Assembly (NCBI GenBank): GCA_002751075.1
Contig: NAOQ01000086.1
Coordinates: 75,221-88,339, forward strand
Reading direction: 5' to 3'
Length of the DNA: 13,119 nucleotides
Source: Ichthyophonus hoferi
Lineage: Eukaryota > Opisthokonta > Ichthyosporea > Ichthyophonida > Ichthyophonidae
Shown here: positions 1 through 9,987 of the stretch, piece after piece
Layout of the letters: each line of letters starts with the position of its first letter
How positions within the stretch are numbered: the stretch's first letter is position 1
The notes under the pieces: generated by a model
Seen by the model: the letters and a program-made list of their open reading frames with translations, nothing else
Databases searched by the model: none
What the model was told of the DNA's origin: nothing
Position numbers and translations under genes: made by a program

Positions 1-477
1 TCAGTTCAATTACTTCTTCCACATTACTTTTTAATGGCGTGTGCAAACAATTTAATCAATATATATCTTTATCATCATTGTACATTTGAACCAATTCATA
101 TACAATTATTTTTATTGAAAGGGTTTCATTGTCATAATAGACAATACTAGTTAGTATGAGTGCCTTAAAATGCGGAGAAAGGTTGAATAGAAAGGTTTTA
201 TTTGAATATACAGACGTATATTTGTGTTTTTTGTGTTAGTTTTTGGCATTCACTGGATAAAGGTACTACTAGAGTTTGATTAAATATCTACATTTATTCT
301 AACATGTTTTTCGGGAAAACAATGTGTTATGCGGATTAAAATTAATAAGGTCAGAGTCAAAATTCTTGACATTGTTGCATGTACACAAATTTATGCCTTG
401 TATCTTATGTTCTGTGCTTGAAGAATATATTTTTATTTTATCATCAATATATATACAATATTATTCTTATGCCGTGC
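1..477. other. AT-rich upstream DNA, no gene seen
   Basis: No coding region can be supported here. The stretch is dominated by A and T, with short T-runs and TA-runs. A hydrophobic plus-strand reading frame crosses it (324-569) but has no ATG at its beginning, and its composition is what T-rich DNA gives by chance. The true promoter and first exon of the tyrosinase gene could lie here or beyond the left edge of the window. Confidence 0.5.
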
Positions 478-555
478 ATGACCAATACTATCAATGTCAT
501 ACACATTGTGTTTTTTGCCTTTTGTATTTATTTAATTGCTCTGGTTTTTTCAATT
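478..555 (+). CDS. Candidate signal-peptide leader exon of the tyrosinase gene
   Basis: An ATG at 478 opens 26 codons that begin MTNTINVIHIVFF and continue as an almost unbroken hydrophobic run with small residues near its end, the profile of a secretory signal peptide. A secreted tyrosinase with a mucin-like N-terminus would be expected to carry one, and the securely coded part (from 696) has none. The donor is uncertain. A GT within TTT-TGT near 525 (phase 1) would fit an acceptor at 700, and a GT after the CTG codon at 541-543 (phase 0) would fit an acceptor at 708. T-rich DNA yields hydrophobic codons easily, so this is a hypothesis and not a firm exon. Confidence 0.3.
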
Positions 556-585
556 TGAATTGTTTATAAAAAATCTCCTTATAAT

Positions 586-614
586 ATGCCAGTACCCTTT
601 GCTCCCCGGGTTAG
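586..614 (+). CDS. Alternative candidate first exon of the tyrosinase gene
   Basis: An ATG at 586 begins nine codons (MPVPFAPRV) followed by AG and the donor AG|GTATAA. The exon ends in phase 2. The next acceptor (TAG at 693-695) leaves one base to complete the codon, so the frame continues cleanly into the Ser/Thr-rich exon. The intron would be only 81 bases, much shorter than the others in this gene. A TATA-like string at 563-571 lies only about 15-23 bases upstream, too close for a normal leader. The product would lack a signal peptide, which argues against this being the main start. Confidence 0.3.
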
Positions 615-673
615 GTATAATATTTTTATATTGCTTTTCTAGTATTGCAAGTTTCTCAATGGTACAATTACTG

Positions 674-695
674 TACTAACCAATTTAACTCATAG
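674..695 (+). promoter_or_regulatory. Branch point and 3' splice site
   Basis: A perfect TACTAAC branch-point box at 674-680 is followed 15 bases later by the acceptor TCATAG. The long reading frame that leads into the tyrosinase domain is open through this point and has no in-frame ATG before its Ser/Thr-rich part. It must therefore be entered by splicing, and this is the best acceptor. Secondary AG choices at 699-700 and 707-708 would change the phase and allow other first exons. Confidence 0.55.
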
Positions 696-3600
696 GATAG
701 GTTACAAGAGCACGGGAAAAGCCTGTATCTTAAAGAGCCAGCTACAAATCACGGACGTGGTAACAAACCAGTCTGATAATTTATCAACCATTGTAGAATC
801 ACGGATCCAGTCGTCTAGTGCCACTAAACCTTCCATCACATTAATATCGGTGGCTCAAATTATCCATACGTCCAACGCCCCATCATCTACTTCATCCAAT
901 CTTCAAGCGTCAGCAACAGCCATTCCTATCAAAATTATTCCTTCCTTAGGTAGTGTTTCTATAACTACTAAGAGCATCAACGCGGAGGTTAAGCAATTAA
1001 CCACCATGGGTGCACCAAAAACAGCCATCACTGCATTAGAAATGCAAGCATCGTCACCAGATGTTGAGACAGTAGCATTTGAAGCAACAGATACGACAGA
1101 GTTTTTAGTGTCCACTTTACATTCTGCTCACTTGGTCACCGTTTTAAAATCCACACCTACTATTAATAATGAAGTTCCATTTACCTTTACTACAGCAGTG
1201 CCTCTATCCGTCACTACCAATGTACCATCCAAACTAAGTATTACCACAGCTGAGCACTTAAAACCGACCGAAACTTCAGAAATTTATGGTTCCTCTACTA
1301 TGATATCATCAGCTACAACAGCAGTTACTCACGAGTTTCGGATTTCTTCGTTAGAAGATGACAGGAGCTTAGATCCATGCTATGGTCTTGTGGATATACT
1401 CGGAAAAAGGGTTCGCCGTGAATGGAGGGAACTGACTGCATTGCAAAAAGATGTGTATAGAAATGCCATCCGTGAAGTTATAAAACGAGGTCAACATGCA
1501 GACGTAATAGGCTGGCATGAGCGGCCAATGATTGACGAGGGAGCCCATGCCAGTAACGCCTTCCTCCATTGGCACCGCTATTTTCTGTTTGCCTGGGAAA
1601 ATCAACTACGTGCCTTAGGACCAGAGTACAGGCATGTAGGACTACTTTTAAAACCCTCCTCTCAGATCCATTGTTTCTTAAATACTGACTAAAAGCAAAC
1701 TTGGGCTCTTGCCTCCCTATTAAGGATATGCTTGACAGTGGGGTGGTAAATGGCAAGAAAAAAGATTATTGAGGCTGTATGCAAAATTTCCCGCTAACAA
1801 AAGAAATAAACAAAAAATAGAAAGAAGTGGAGGAAAAAATTAAGATAATTAGGAAGAAAAAGAAGAATAAAGAAAAGAATATTAAGATTATAACATGAAG
1901 ATAGATAAATAAAACTATTGAATACTATGAATTTTCAAATCTTAATGAATTTTTGTTTGCTGTTAGGTTAGCATACAGTAGTTGATGTCAATCTTTAAAT
2001 CCGTATGTAAACATGTTACTAATAAAATGTATCATTGAGTCTTACTATACTATGTATCATAACTCAGTTGCTTAACGGTGCCTTATTGGGACTGGACAAT
2101 GGACATCAAAGAAAACCCCATTACCGTACCAGTGATTAGTGTGGTAGAGGACTTCGGAGGGATTGGTGATGGTTGTTTCTTGGATAGTGCTTTTGGCAAA
2201 ATTCGCTATAGCGACGACCAGTGTATTCAGCGCATATTCAAACACCGGTTTGGTTGGCGCCCCCCTGGCCCCCTTGAGGTACATACTGTTTAATATTATT
2301 AACAGTTTTACTTATGGAAAAAGAAAAAAAACAGATGGGTATACATAAAAGTATTTCATTTACTGATTAAATATAATTATAAGAAGAATAAAATGATGAA
2401 TTTTATTCTTTAGGTATGTATTAACTGAATATGAAAATTTTCTTGCATCAGTACATTGAAGAGATAAGATATGATAGGCAAGAAAAAAAGTGCATTTAAT
2501 GCCTCATCATTTGTTTTAAAAACAGTTATGGGCCCTGGTATATCAATAGTACGTCAATTATTTGATACTGAAGTTATTAAACATTCTATAACATTTTGTA
2601 TACTCAACAAACAAAAACTTACCCTTCATATGACCTGATAGATTGCTACAGGCATTCTAGCAGAAACCGATTTCCAAGCCCACTCAGATCTTCTCAAGGG
2701 TTGGCATGCCCTTATCCACAACCGGTTAGCTTATCGATAAGCCTTGTTTTCTCAGTCTCTCCAAATTCTTTAGATACATTTGCATTTAAATTTGAAAGTA
2801 CTCTTATTCTCTTTTAGTTACTATTTCTTGTTTCTATTTTTATTTTTAATATTTAGTGTCTTCAATGTTAGGAATACTAATTACTTAAAATAGTACACTC
2901 AACTAGAGCATTGAACATTTTATTTTAGTTAATGGGATTTCTCTAACTAACTCGTTTTTATTAGTAAAGTTCTTTATTGAACATTAAAATTGAGAGTATT
3001 TCCAATATAGGACCTTAAATTCAATATACTGATAGGATTACGTTTTTGCTTTTTCACTGTTGCTGTTATTTTCTATACTATAGTTATTAATTTATTTTAT
3101 GTTTTTTTTATTTTTATTTTTTTATTTTTTTATATTTTCTTTCTTTATACCTATTTTACTAATACCGTATGTTTAAGTCAATTAAATATGTGGCACCACA
3201 TCATATAATGTGTATTAGCATTCTAGAAATGGAAAAAAACCAGAACAGTAAACGGACAATTGTATTTACTAAGATCTTAAATTTACTTGTCTATAGATTT
3301 AATGACGTCTAACAAAAAATACTTGCATATACCTATATATATATACATAATTATTATAATATTTTATATATAAACACATACACACTTCTATGCATAAAGG
3401 GTCCAGGGAACTATGCAGGATATTTTGTATTCTGCCAATGATCCGTTGTTTTTTTTGCATCATGGTATGGTGGACAAGATATTTGCAACATGGCAGGCCT
3501 GTCATGACAAAGCAAACACCGGAGTAGAGGGCGATGAAGTAGATGAGGACACTTACGTGGAAAATCCATTTGTGTTCCTAGAGCATGGATTTGACGATGA

Positions 3601-5037
3601 GCTCCTAGAGTTGCCCACTAGAGTCACACCTCGAATGGTTCACAATATCCACGAGATGGGGTATGTCTTTGTGATCTAGCCTACAATTTAGGATACTTTT
3701 AACTACAAGTACTGATGATATTATTTGAAATATATAATTACGTTGGATTTTGAGTACTACATTGTAAGGCTAATCAATAATTAACCGTTCAGGAGTCAAA
3801 GATTACATTGAGATTATACTATATAGTATTTGTTTAAACTGAATTAATGTCAAATCTAAACTGCTACTCGGTTACAAAAATGTACTCGCAATTACTTGTT
3901 ATATTCAAACCAAATGCGATTACGTTGTATCTATTTGATTGAAAAATACTCGGCTGTTATCTGGTTCATAAAAGAAAATGGTTGCATTTTTTACTAAGAC
4001 ACTGTATGTTTTAAGTATAAATATTATGATTATTTTCTTGGCTATAAAACCCTTTTATCTATACATGTCCTCTGCTCCTCACTCATTTCATCTTTTTTAA
4101 TTGTGTGAGTACTACATCCTATGGTTAATAAAATATTTTATGCTATAACAAGATACACCTATTCCCCGGATCGTATGGAAAGAGGATCTAGCTGGTCAGT
4201 CCTTGGTGAGTGCAAATATCGTGTTCCCTGGTGGGCGGCCTCACATACACGTCGTCGCCATGCCAGAAGAAGTACTAGTGCTGATGAGCCACCATCCTTT
4301 AAGGTTTTGTTTAATGCAACTAAGGGCAAAGAAGACAAGGAGATCTTGAAAGTGGCTATGCAAGCCTCCAAGCTGTACGATCTTGCCGCCTCGTAAGTTT
4401 CTTTGAATCTCCTTCTGTCACTATTACTACCTCTCTGATTTACTCTCAAATAAGCTTCATTGTGTTTTTCTATCATTATTATTTTTTAAATTTTATTACT
4501 CTAATAAAATATCACCCTTCTTTCCAAACGTACTATGTGATATTAATAGTGCTTATCTATCCTTAAGATGCGTAAAAATTTGTTTGCGCAATTGAATAAT
4601 TTCAAACTGCACAATAATTATCCGGATCTTCTAGACACTTCAATACTTTAACATATGTTAACAATATGCTTATTACAGAAGAATGATAAGATATAAACAT
4701 CGACATGTTCCATGGAAACTAATTGCAATTACTAAGAATATTAAGAGGTTTTCCAGAGAGCAAAGCCTGGTTTTTACTATTAACAATGCGTGTGTAATAA
4801 AACTTAAAAAACCAATCCTGATCAGTGGATTGGTACGTAACCAGAAGGATGGAATAATATAGAAAAACTCAATTGAATTTCCGTAGGGTATTGGACACTA
4901 AGGATAATCTTGGAGTGCTTCAATTGGCAACACGTCTGGAGTGCCAGCGTTTTGAAAGCTACGTCAAAATTGATGATCCTTGGGCCCATGCATTACATAT
5001 TGTTAATGTCACTATGCCCTGCCAACAGAAACTTTAA
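696..5037 (+). CDS. Tyrosinase (type-3 copper), mucin-like N-terminus, multi-exon
   Basis: Tyrosinases oxidise phenols such as tyrosine to o-quinones using a coupled pair of copper ions. Exons read here: 696-1631, 2068-2278, 2642-2724, 3400-3660, 4153-4392 and 4887-5037. All junction phases agree and give about 626 residues plus an unplaced 5' end. The first 200 or so residues are Ser/Thr-rich (757-1350) and look like an O-glycosylated stalk. Copper site A: His at 1516 (GWHERP), His at 1546 (GAHASN) and His at 1573 (FLHWHRYF). The signature VPYWDWTMD opens the second exon. Copper site B: His at 2705 and 2717 (WHALIHNR, running across an intron into VQGTM), then NDPLFFLHHGMVDKI with its ligand at 3461. 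A YTY motif (4154-4162) marks the end of the core, followed by a tail with two Cys and two N-glycosylation sites (NAT, NVT). The donor of the first listed exon is either GC at 1632 or GT at 1626. The 5' end is unresolved. Confidence 0.93.
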
Positions 5038-5093
5038 TGTGGGCTAAAACTGCCTGGGTAGAATATGATTAAATGTGACCCCATCTTTCACCA

Positions 5094-5099
5094 AATAAA
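5094..5099 (+). terminator. Poly(A) signal of the tyrosinase gene
   Basis: A canonical AATAAA lies 57 bases after the tyrosinase stop codon, within the run CCAAATAAAACAG. T-rich sequence follows within 30 bases. The spacing is usual for a short 3' untranslated region. Confidence 0.65.
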
Positions 5100-6941
5100 A
5101 CAGTATTTATATTTACTTCTCTCTCGCATCAACTGCTCTTAGGATTGTCAAACATTTATCACTTGCTTAATTACTTTCTGTACAGTCCAAACAATTTTGT
5201 ATTAATCAGCCCTGTCAGTAACCAATGTTACTAAGCCAAGTATACATATAGTCAACCTTAGCATTTTGGTTTTGTGTTCCTTACAGAAGATGATCTCTCC
5301 CTTGACGTTCATGTGAATAAAAAATTCAACAATTATACAAATGGTGTGCTAAAACCCAATGGTCAGAATAAAAGTAAAAACCCATCTTTTCTAATAACAT
5401 AATATTATTTTATTAACTCAAAATAAGTACGCTAGTACTATCACGGTTTAATTATCAATAAAAATAAGTGTATTACATCAATTTATAATTTTTTAATACA
5501 GACTAATAAATTGGCTATTCAATATTTGCTTTATTACGATAGCCAATAAAGATTTTACGTAGATATGATAACTTGATTAGCAGTTACTTTTTCCTCCATT
5601 TAAAAACAGTGAAGATGGTGCAAGAATTATAGTGTGAAAGCCGATATAAAGTTGCATGCTTAAAAATCTCAAGTATTAGAAGCAAAATTGATTACAATGA
5701 AATAGTTTATAAAATTATTAAGTATCAAGGGTTATAAGCACTACTTAGTTATTACACTAAACCGAACTTCTTGCGGTTGGGTCATCAACATTTCTATTAT
5801 GTTTGCACGTCTGAACACGTACCCAGACAGGACACAAGGTTTCATCACTTCCATTACTTTGGACTGTAAAACATAACTTGTGTGCCCATAGGTAGTATTG
5901 CTATTTGCTTAGAATCTGTATTAAATTTGCTTATAATAATATATGTACAGTTATCTAATGAGTCGATCAATATTAGATGTCACATTTAATTTATTATATT
6001 TGTAATGTGCAGTTTTAGACAGGCCTATTGAGGTTTAATAGTGTGCTTGTTGATTTTGTGCGTCTTGAAGTATCTCAATTAATCATTAAAATAGGGGTTT
6101 ACCTCTTCATTTTTAGTAATATACTACATAATTTTAAATACAATAATTAGTATTTTTTTAACATACTCATCTATAGAATCTGCCTACAACTGTGCTCAAT
6201 ATTCACACACGTTGTTCTATAATCCGGGCCTTTCTCATCTGAGACGTAGACATAGTCAAATAATTAACAGACCGTCACGTCATACACAACTATTTTTAAG
6301 GAGACCCGGCTGCGATGGGGCATACTAAAGTTTAAATATTTTTTAAATTTCCAATATTTAATATGACCTACCTTTATAATCTGACCTTTTAAAAAAGACA
6401 TGCTGATTGTGTCTATTATAGTGGTCACAAGATTGTAAGTTCTTTATGTAAATTTATTCCACTGCTATATTGGGGCTTCGAATATATAAACTGCCTAGAC
6501 TGGTCTGCTATATCATTACTAGAAGGTTTCAACTAAATAAGTGAAATTAATACTTAAACAATACTTAAAAACATTATGAACAATTTATCACCAGAACATT
6601 TTAAATTCCAAAATATTTATTTAGAAAACAATCCAACATTAAGTATTGGGTATTTGTTCTGAATTGGTAATACTCACCTATATAGGCTATGTTTTGGATA
6701 GAAACGTTATGCCAGACAACTTTTAGATTCCTGTTTAATTACTTTAAATTGCCACTAACAACAAACCCAAATTCCTTCCAAACCTAATGTGTAATTTCAA
6801 TAAACAGTGACGTATTTAAACGCATTTGTCATGATATAACAGGAAATATGACAATTAATTATACGATTTTATGACTTTTCTTGATGCCTTCATATGTAGT
6901 ATATTTACTGATTGCCAGGGTAATCATATGTATGTCTAATA
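5100..6941. other. Convergent intergenic spacer
   Basis: This is AT-rich DNA between the 3' ends of two convergent genes. Apart from the exon-like segment noted at 5287-5398, nothing is supported. Two plus-strand stretches are open and somewhat less AT-rich (about 5736-5867 and 6095-6325), but neither has an ATG-led frame, a recognisable motif or convincing splice sites, and open runs of this size are expected by chance. I see no tRNA-like arms, terminal repeats or transposase motifs. Confidence 0.5.
5287..5398 (+). other. Exon-like segment downstream of tyrosinase
   Basis: A pyrimidine-rich tract ending in TTACAG (5281-5286) looks like a strong 3' splice site. The frame that follows is open for about 37 codons (start DDLSLDVHVNKK, end SFLIT) and contains its own AATAAA at 5367-5372. 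It is hydrophilic and Asn/Lys-rich. It cannot follow the last securely placed donor (4392) in frame, and the GT after GG at 5058-5059 lies beyond the normal stop. It might be an alternative terminal or untranslated exon, or chance. No family is recognised. Confidence 0.25.
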
Positions 6942-6947
6942 TTTATT
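6942..6947 (-). terminator. Poly(A) signal of the prolyl 4-hydroxylase gene
   Basis: Read on the minus strand, AATAAA occurs 77 bases past the stop codon of the prolyl 4-hydroxylase gene. It is the first canonical hexamer after the stop. Confidence 0.6.
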
Positions 6948-7023
6948 ATTTGATCTGTATACAGTCTATCTAGAAAGCAAGTATGTTGATGTATGTTATG
7001 CATTTGACATTCTACTTGTCATA

Positions 7024-8879
7024 TTAAATCCATATAAACTTCTTATTCCAGATCCACTTATTAGCTATATATTTAACCCCTTTTTGCACAGGGCATCCTG
7101 CATGCAGGCTCTTTGGATCAAGACGCCCATTAGGCAGCATACTATAAAACATAACTGCAGATCCCTTTTCAGGTTTTATCGAAAGGCCAGTGGTACAGAC
7201 AAGTGGCAAATAATTGTGCACTACAGCATCTGTTTTTACATTATACCACTGCTTTGACGCAAACCATGTATCTCCTCCTGCCTCAACATCCGACATATAC
7301 CATAGAATGGTAAGGAGACGGTTGCCATATCCATGATGTAAACGAATATCCCACTTTTGCTTTTTGTGAGTTTTGGTGTCCCATTCACTAGCGTCATGAT
7401 AGTCACAGTGAGCCCAGAATTTTTGTCCTATATTATATTTAACCACCTGCGCATGCTCCTGATTCTCCAGGGGACATCGTGAAAGTTCTGCAATCCGATT
7501 ATCAATAATTTCAATTTTTTTATTTGGCTCTAATAACCAGGTATGCTGTGAGGTTCGGTATCCACTATCATCTTCTCCCACTACACCACCAGTCAGAACC
7601 GTGCTAGGCTTAAAATCTTTAGATGCCACATCAATAATATAATCAATTTCCTCTTCCAATAAGACTTTATCTATAGCTATTACAAGTGGAGAGAGGCTTA
7701 GAGTATGTAGGGTAATGTTGCCCACATCCAGTTCCACTCTCTGTTTAAACCCTAGCTGTACACCAGGCCATAGCCAAACACCACCCTCAAGAAGGAAGGC
7801 CCCGTGTACATGCACAAAGCTTGTAGTGTTGGAGATAGGACGGCCATCTAAAGTAAAAAAGGCCCAGGGATTCTGGAATCTTTGTGCTAGATCTGTAGTT
7901 GGCTTATATTCCACAATCTGCAGGAAGTATTACAGAAAAAAAACATTATTAATAGCAATACCATGCATATTAAATATTTTTAAAAGACTGTATAATTAAA
8001 CAGAGAGTTGACTATTAGTGATAAGGAATTGAATACCGCAATCAAAGAAGATGCAAATATACCATAATTTAATGAGTACCCGGCGAGGGGTTATAAATAC
8101 TTGACACTGATAATTGATATAATGTTAGATACAACAGAATACTATATATAGTATACTGTTGTACACATACGTATAAAAGCAAAAACAAAACACCTGCGCT
8201 TAAGTGTAACTATGGAATATTATTCAACCTGTCAAAGATATATATAACGTCTGTCTTTCTTTCTCATTTCATCTCCCTACCTTCATTTCGTTCTTCCTAT
8301 CCTTTCGAACACACTAGGAAGGTATGCTAAATTAGTGTATTTTGGCATATGCATATGCATATATGTTTATACCTAAGCATATATGTCTTCAGCTCCGTGC
8401 CCCTCAGAAAATAAACAACTATGACTAGCTGCAGGACGATACAAGCATATAAAAAAATTAAATGGACACCCCAGGATTGTTTTTTTTAAAAAAAAATGAA
8501 AACATGCAGACCATACCGTATCAAAAGACTTTTGAATATCCTCCCATGAGGCTGATACTGGGCCCACATCAAACTCTATATGTTGACCAAGCAGGCCATT
8601 TTTCCACACTTGAGCATGAATTTGGTGACCAGTAACGTCAATACATAAAACATGCTGTCCATGCGTATTATGTGTGTCTGTAAGGTATATAGCCACATCT
8701 TTGCAATGTACAGGTATTTTTTCTTCATTCAAGTGCTTAAAAATATGACCTATTTGCTCATCACTAAAGGATGTCCAAAAACAAACCCCACCTAGAAAGA
8801 CCGCAAAGGCAACCCATAGATTAGTTGCAAGGCCTAACTTATATGTTTCTTTTTGCTTCATAATCCGTGTTACGGGCAT
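7024..8879 (-). CDS. Membrane-anchored prolyl 4-hydroxylase (2OG-Fe(II) dioxygenase)
   Basis: This enzyme hydroxylates proline in secretory-pathway proteins using 2-oxoglutarate, oxygen, Fe(II) and ascorbate. Two exons, 8879-8517 and 7917-7024, join in phase 0 (donor ACG|GTATGG, acceptor TTCCTGCAG|ATT) to give 418 residues. Residues 16-35 (GLATNLWVAFAVFLG onward) form one hydrophobic segment after a Lys/Arg-containing N-terminus, so a type II anchor with a lumenal catalytic part is likely. Residues about 40-190 hold an extension including VHVHGAFL and GGVWLWPGV. The dioxygenase core covers about 195-415: RTS motif with Arg242, the iron ligands His291 and Asp293 (HCDYHD), the distal His393 (SLHAGCPV) and the 2-oxoglutarate Lys403. 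All catalytic residues are present, so it looks active. The start at 8879 is the first ATG after an in-frame stop at 8981-8979. The frame stays open in between, so an upstream exon cannot be excluded. Confidence 0.93.
7918..8516 (-). other. Intron of the prolyl 4-hydroxylase gene, with simple repeats
   Basis: This 599-base intron has donor GTATGG and acceptor TTCCTGCAG. It contains a T-run next to an A-run (about 8479-8497), a GCATAT microsatellite (8345-8364) and a pyrimidine-rich patch (8251-8310 on the plus strand). No coding content was recognised inside it. Confidence 0.8.
8345..8364. repeat. GCATAT microsatellite
   Basis: About three tandem copies of GCATAT form a nearly perfect palindrome within the intron. 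This is an ordinary simple repeat with no evident function. Confidence 0.8.
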
Positions 8880-8978
8880 ATTCAGTTTGTGTATGTATTT
8901 TTCCAGCGTAGTTTCACTCTTTGCAATGGGGGCTTGTGGCGTTGTTGCTGGTATTGCTACTGTTAATGTGTTTTCCGG
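8880..8978 (-). promoter_or_regulatory. Open upstream frame or 5' leader of the prolyl 4-hydroxylase gene
   Basis: Reading upstream of the ATG on the minus strand, the same frame stays open for 33 codons without another ATG and reads plausibly as protein (for example ATTPQAPIAKSETTLEKY). A possible acceptor, ATTAACAG, lies inside it near 8957. Either this is the 5' untranslated leader, or an upstream exon splices in and lengthens the cytosolic tail before the membrane anchor. A separate minus-strand ATG, in another frame, opens a 22-codon upstream reading frame that ends before the main ATG. Confidence 0.3.
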
Positions 8979-9642
8979 TCATTTTAGGAGCGCCAATTTT
9001 CCATTTTTTCCCCTTAAACTTGCATAGTTATCTCAAGCTTTGTGCACGGTTGCCAGTCGAATATGCAGTTTTAAAGACAGCGTCTCACCATTTATTTTTA
9101 ATTTAATTTAATTCTATTTTTGCTAAACTTTGTAACACTCAGTCTATATGCAGTCAAAATAGTTCTGAGGTCCATCCATTATCCGTTGACCTTACTCACA
9201 TTCCTGAGATAAAATTCCTTTTATCAATCTACATCAGTGCCCTAATCCATCGTAGGTAAACAGAGGCGATCAGTAACCTGCAACAAATATTGATCAATGA
9301 AAATAGGAAAACAATGATGGTTGGTACTTGGTAAATTAAAAATAGAAATGTAGTAGGATATTTTCGACATTGTCGAGAACGATAATGTGGCGGTATTGTA
9401 CTATAAAAGACGTCATATTATTAATTCCTAGACAAAAGATAAACAAATATGATAATAAATTACATTTTAGCCAATGCCTGTGAGCTTCTACTGAACCAAA
9501 TGGTTACAGCTAAATTTGTCACCTGATTAAGGGAACTTGAATATGATGTGATGAACGAAAATGTATACACGGGACTATTATCACGAAGAAAGCAAGAGAA
9601 TGTACATATCATTAATGAATCATAAAAATAACATAAATTTAA

Positions 9643-9756
9643 AAGGACTGTTTCTTGGTTGAATTGTTAAGAGGCGACCGCAAGCTTGACTATGAAGAGA
9701 GAGCCAGGATCCTGAAAAGCTATATTGGAGTTGATCTATCTTGTAAAGCGCCGGCC
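9643..9756 (+). other. Coding-like fragment, unknown
   Basis: This is a 38-codon open run with balanced, charged composition (start KDCFLVELLRGDRK, middle ERARILKSYIG). It lies in a patch that is visibly richer in G and C than the flanks, and an AATAAA follows at about 9800. It has no ATG and would need to be entered by splicing at AAAAG|GAC or TTAAG|AGG. It could be a 3' exon, a gene remnant or chance. I do not recognise a family. Confidence 0.22.
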
Positions 9757-9921
9757 TAGGCGATGGCAGCCCAACAGCTATAGTGCTGAACTAATCCTTC
9801 AATAAAGACAGAATTTTGAGAAAATAATCTTATCGATATTAAATCTCCGCCAGACAACTGCATTTTGCACATTAGTGGAACGGTATGATTAAAATATGAT
9901 TTAGTATTTAATTATATAAAC

Positions 9922-9987
9922 ATGATCAATTTTTTATTTATTACAACTACGGCGATCATAGCTAGCCCCAAAGCTCAATACTTCGTT
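9922..9987 (+). CDS. Tiny hydrophobic reading frame, possible chance
   Basis: An ATG opens 22 codons reading MINFLFITTTAIIASPKA and a few more residues, which resembles a signal peptide with an AIIA cleavage region. It is very short, and no downstream exon with a clear acceptor continues it. It is recorded only because its shape is signal-like. Confidence 0.1.

Noticed and set aside
324-569. 81-codon plus-strand reading frame
   Set aside because: It begins at GTG, is dominated by residues expected from T-rich DNA, has no recognisable motif and overlaps the more plausible leader frame at 478.
6095-6325. 77-codon open plus-strand stretch in the convergent spacer
   Set aside because: It has no ATG-led frame, no matching splice sites and no motif. 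Several open runs of this size are expected by chance in the window.
8921-9106. Leu-rich plus-strand frame resembling a signal peptide or membrane segment
   Set aside because: It has no ATG at the beginning and an in-frame stop just upstream. It lies opposite the 5' leader of the prolyl 4-hydroxylase gene and has no downstream exon to continue it.
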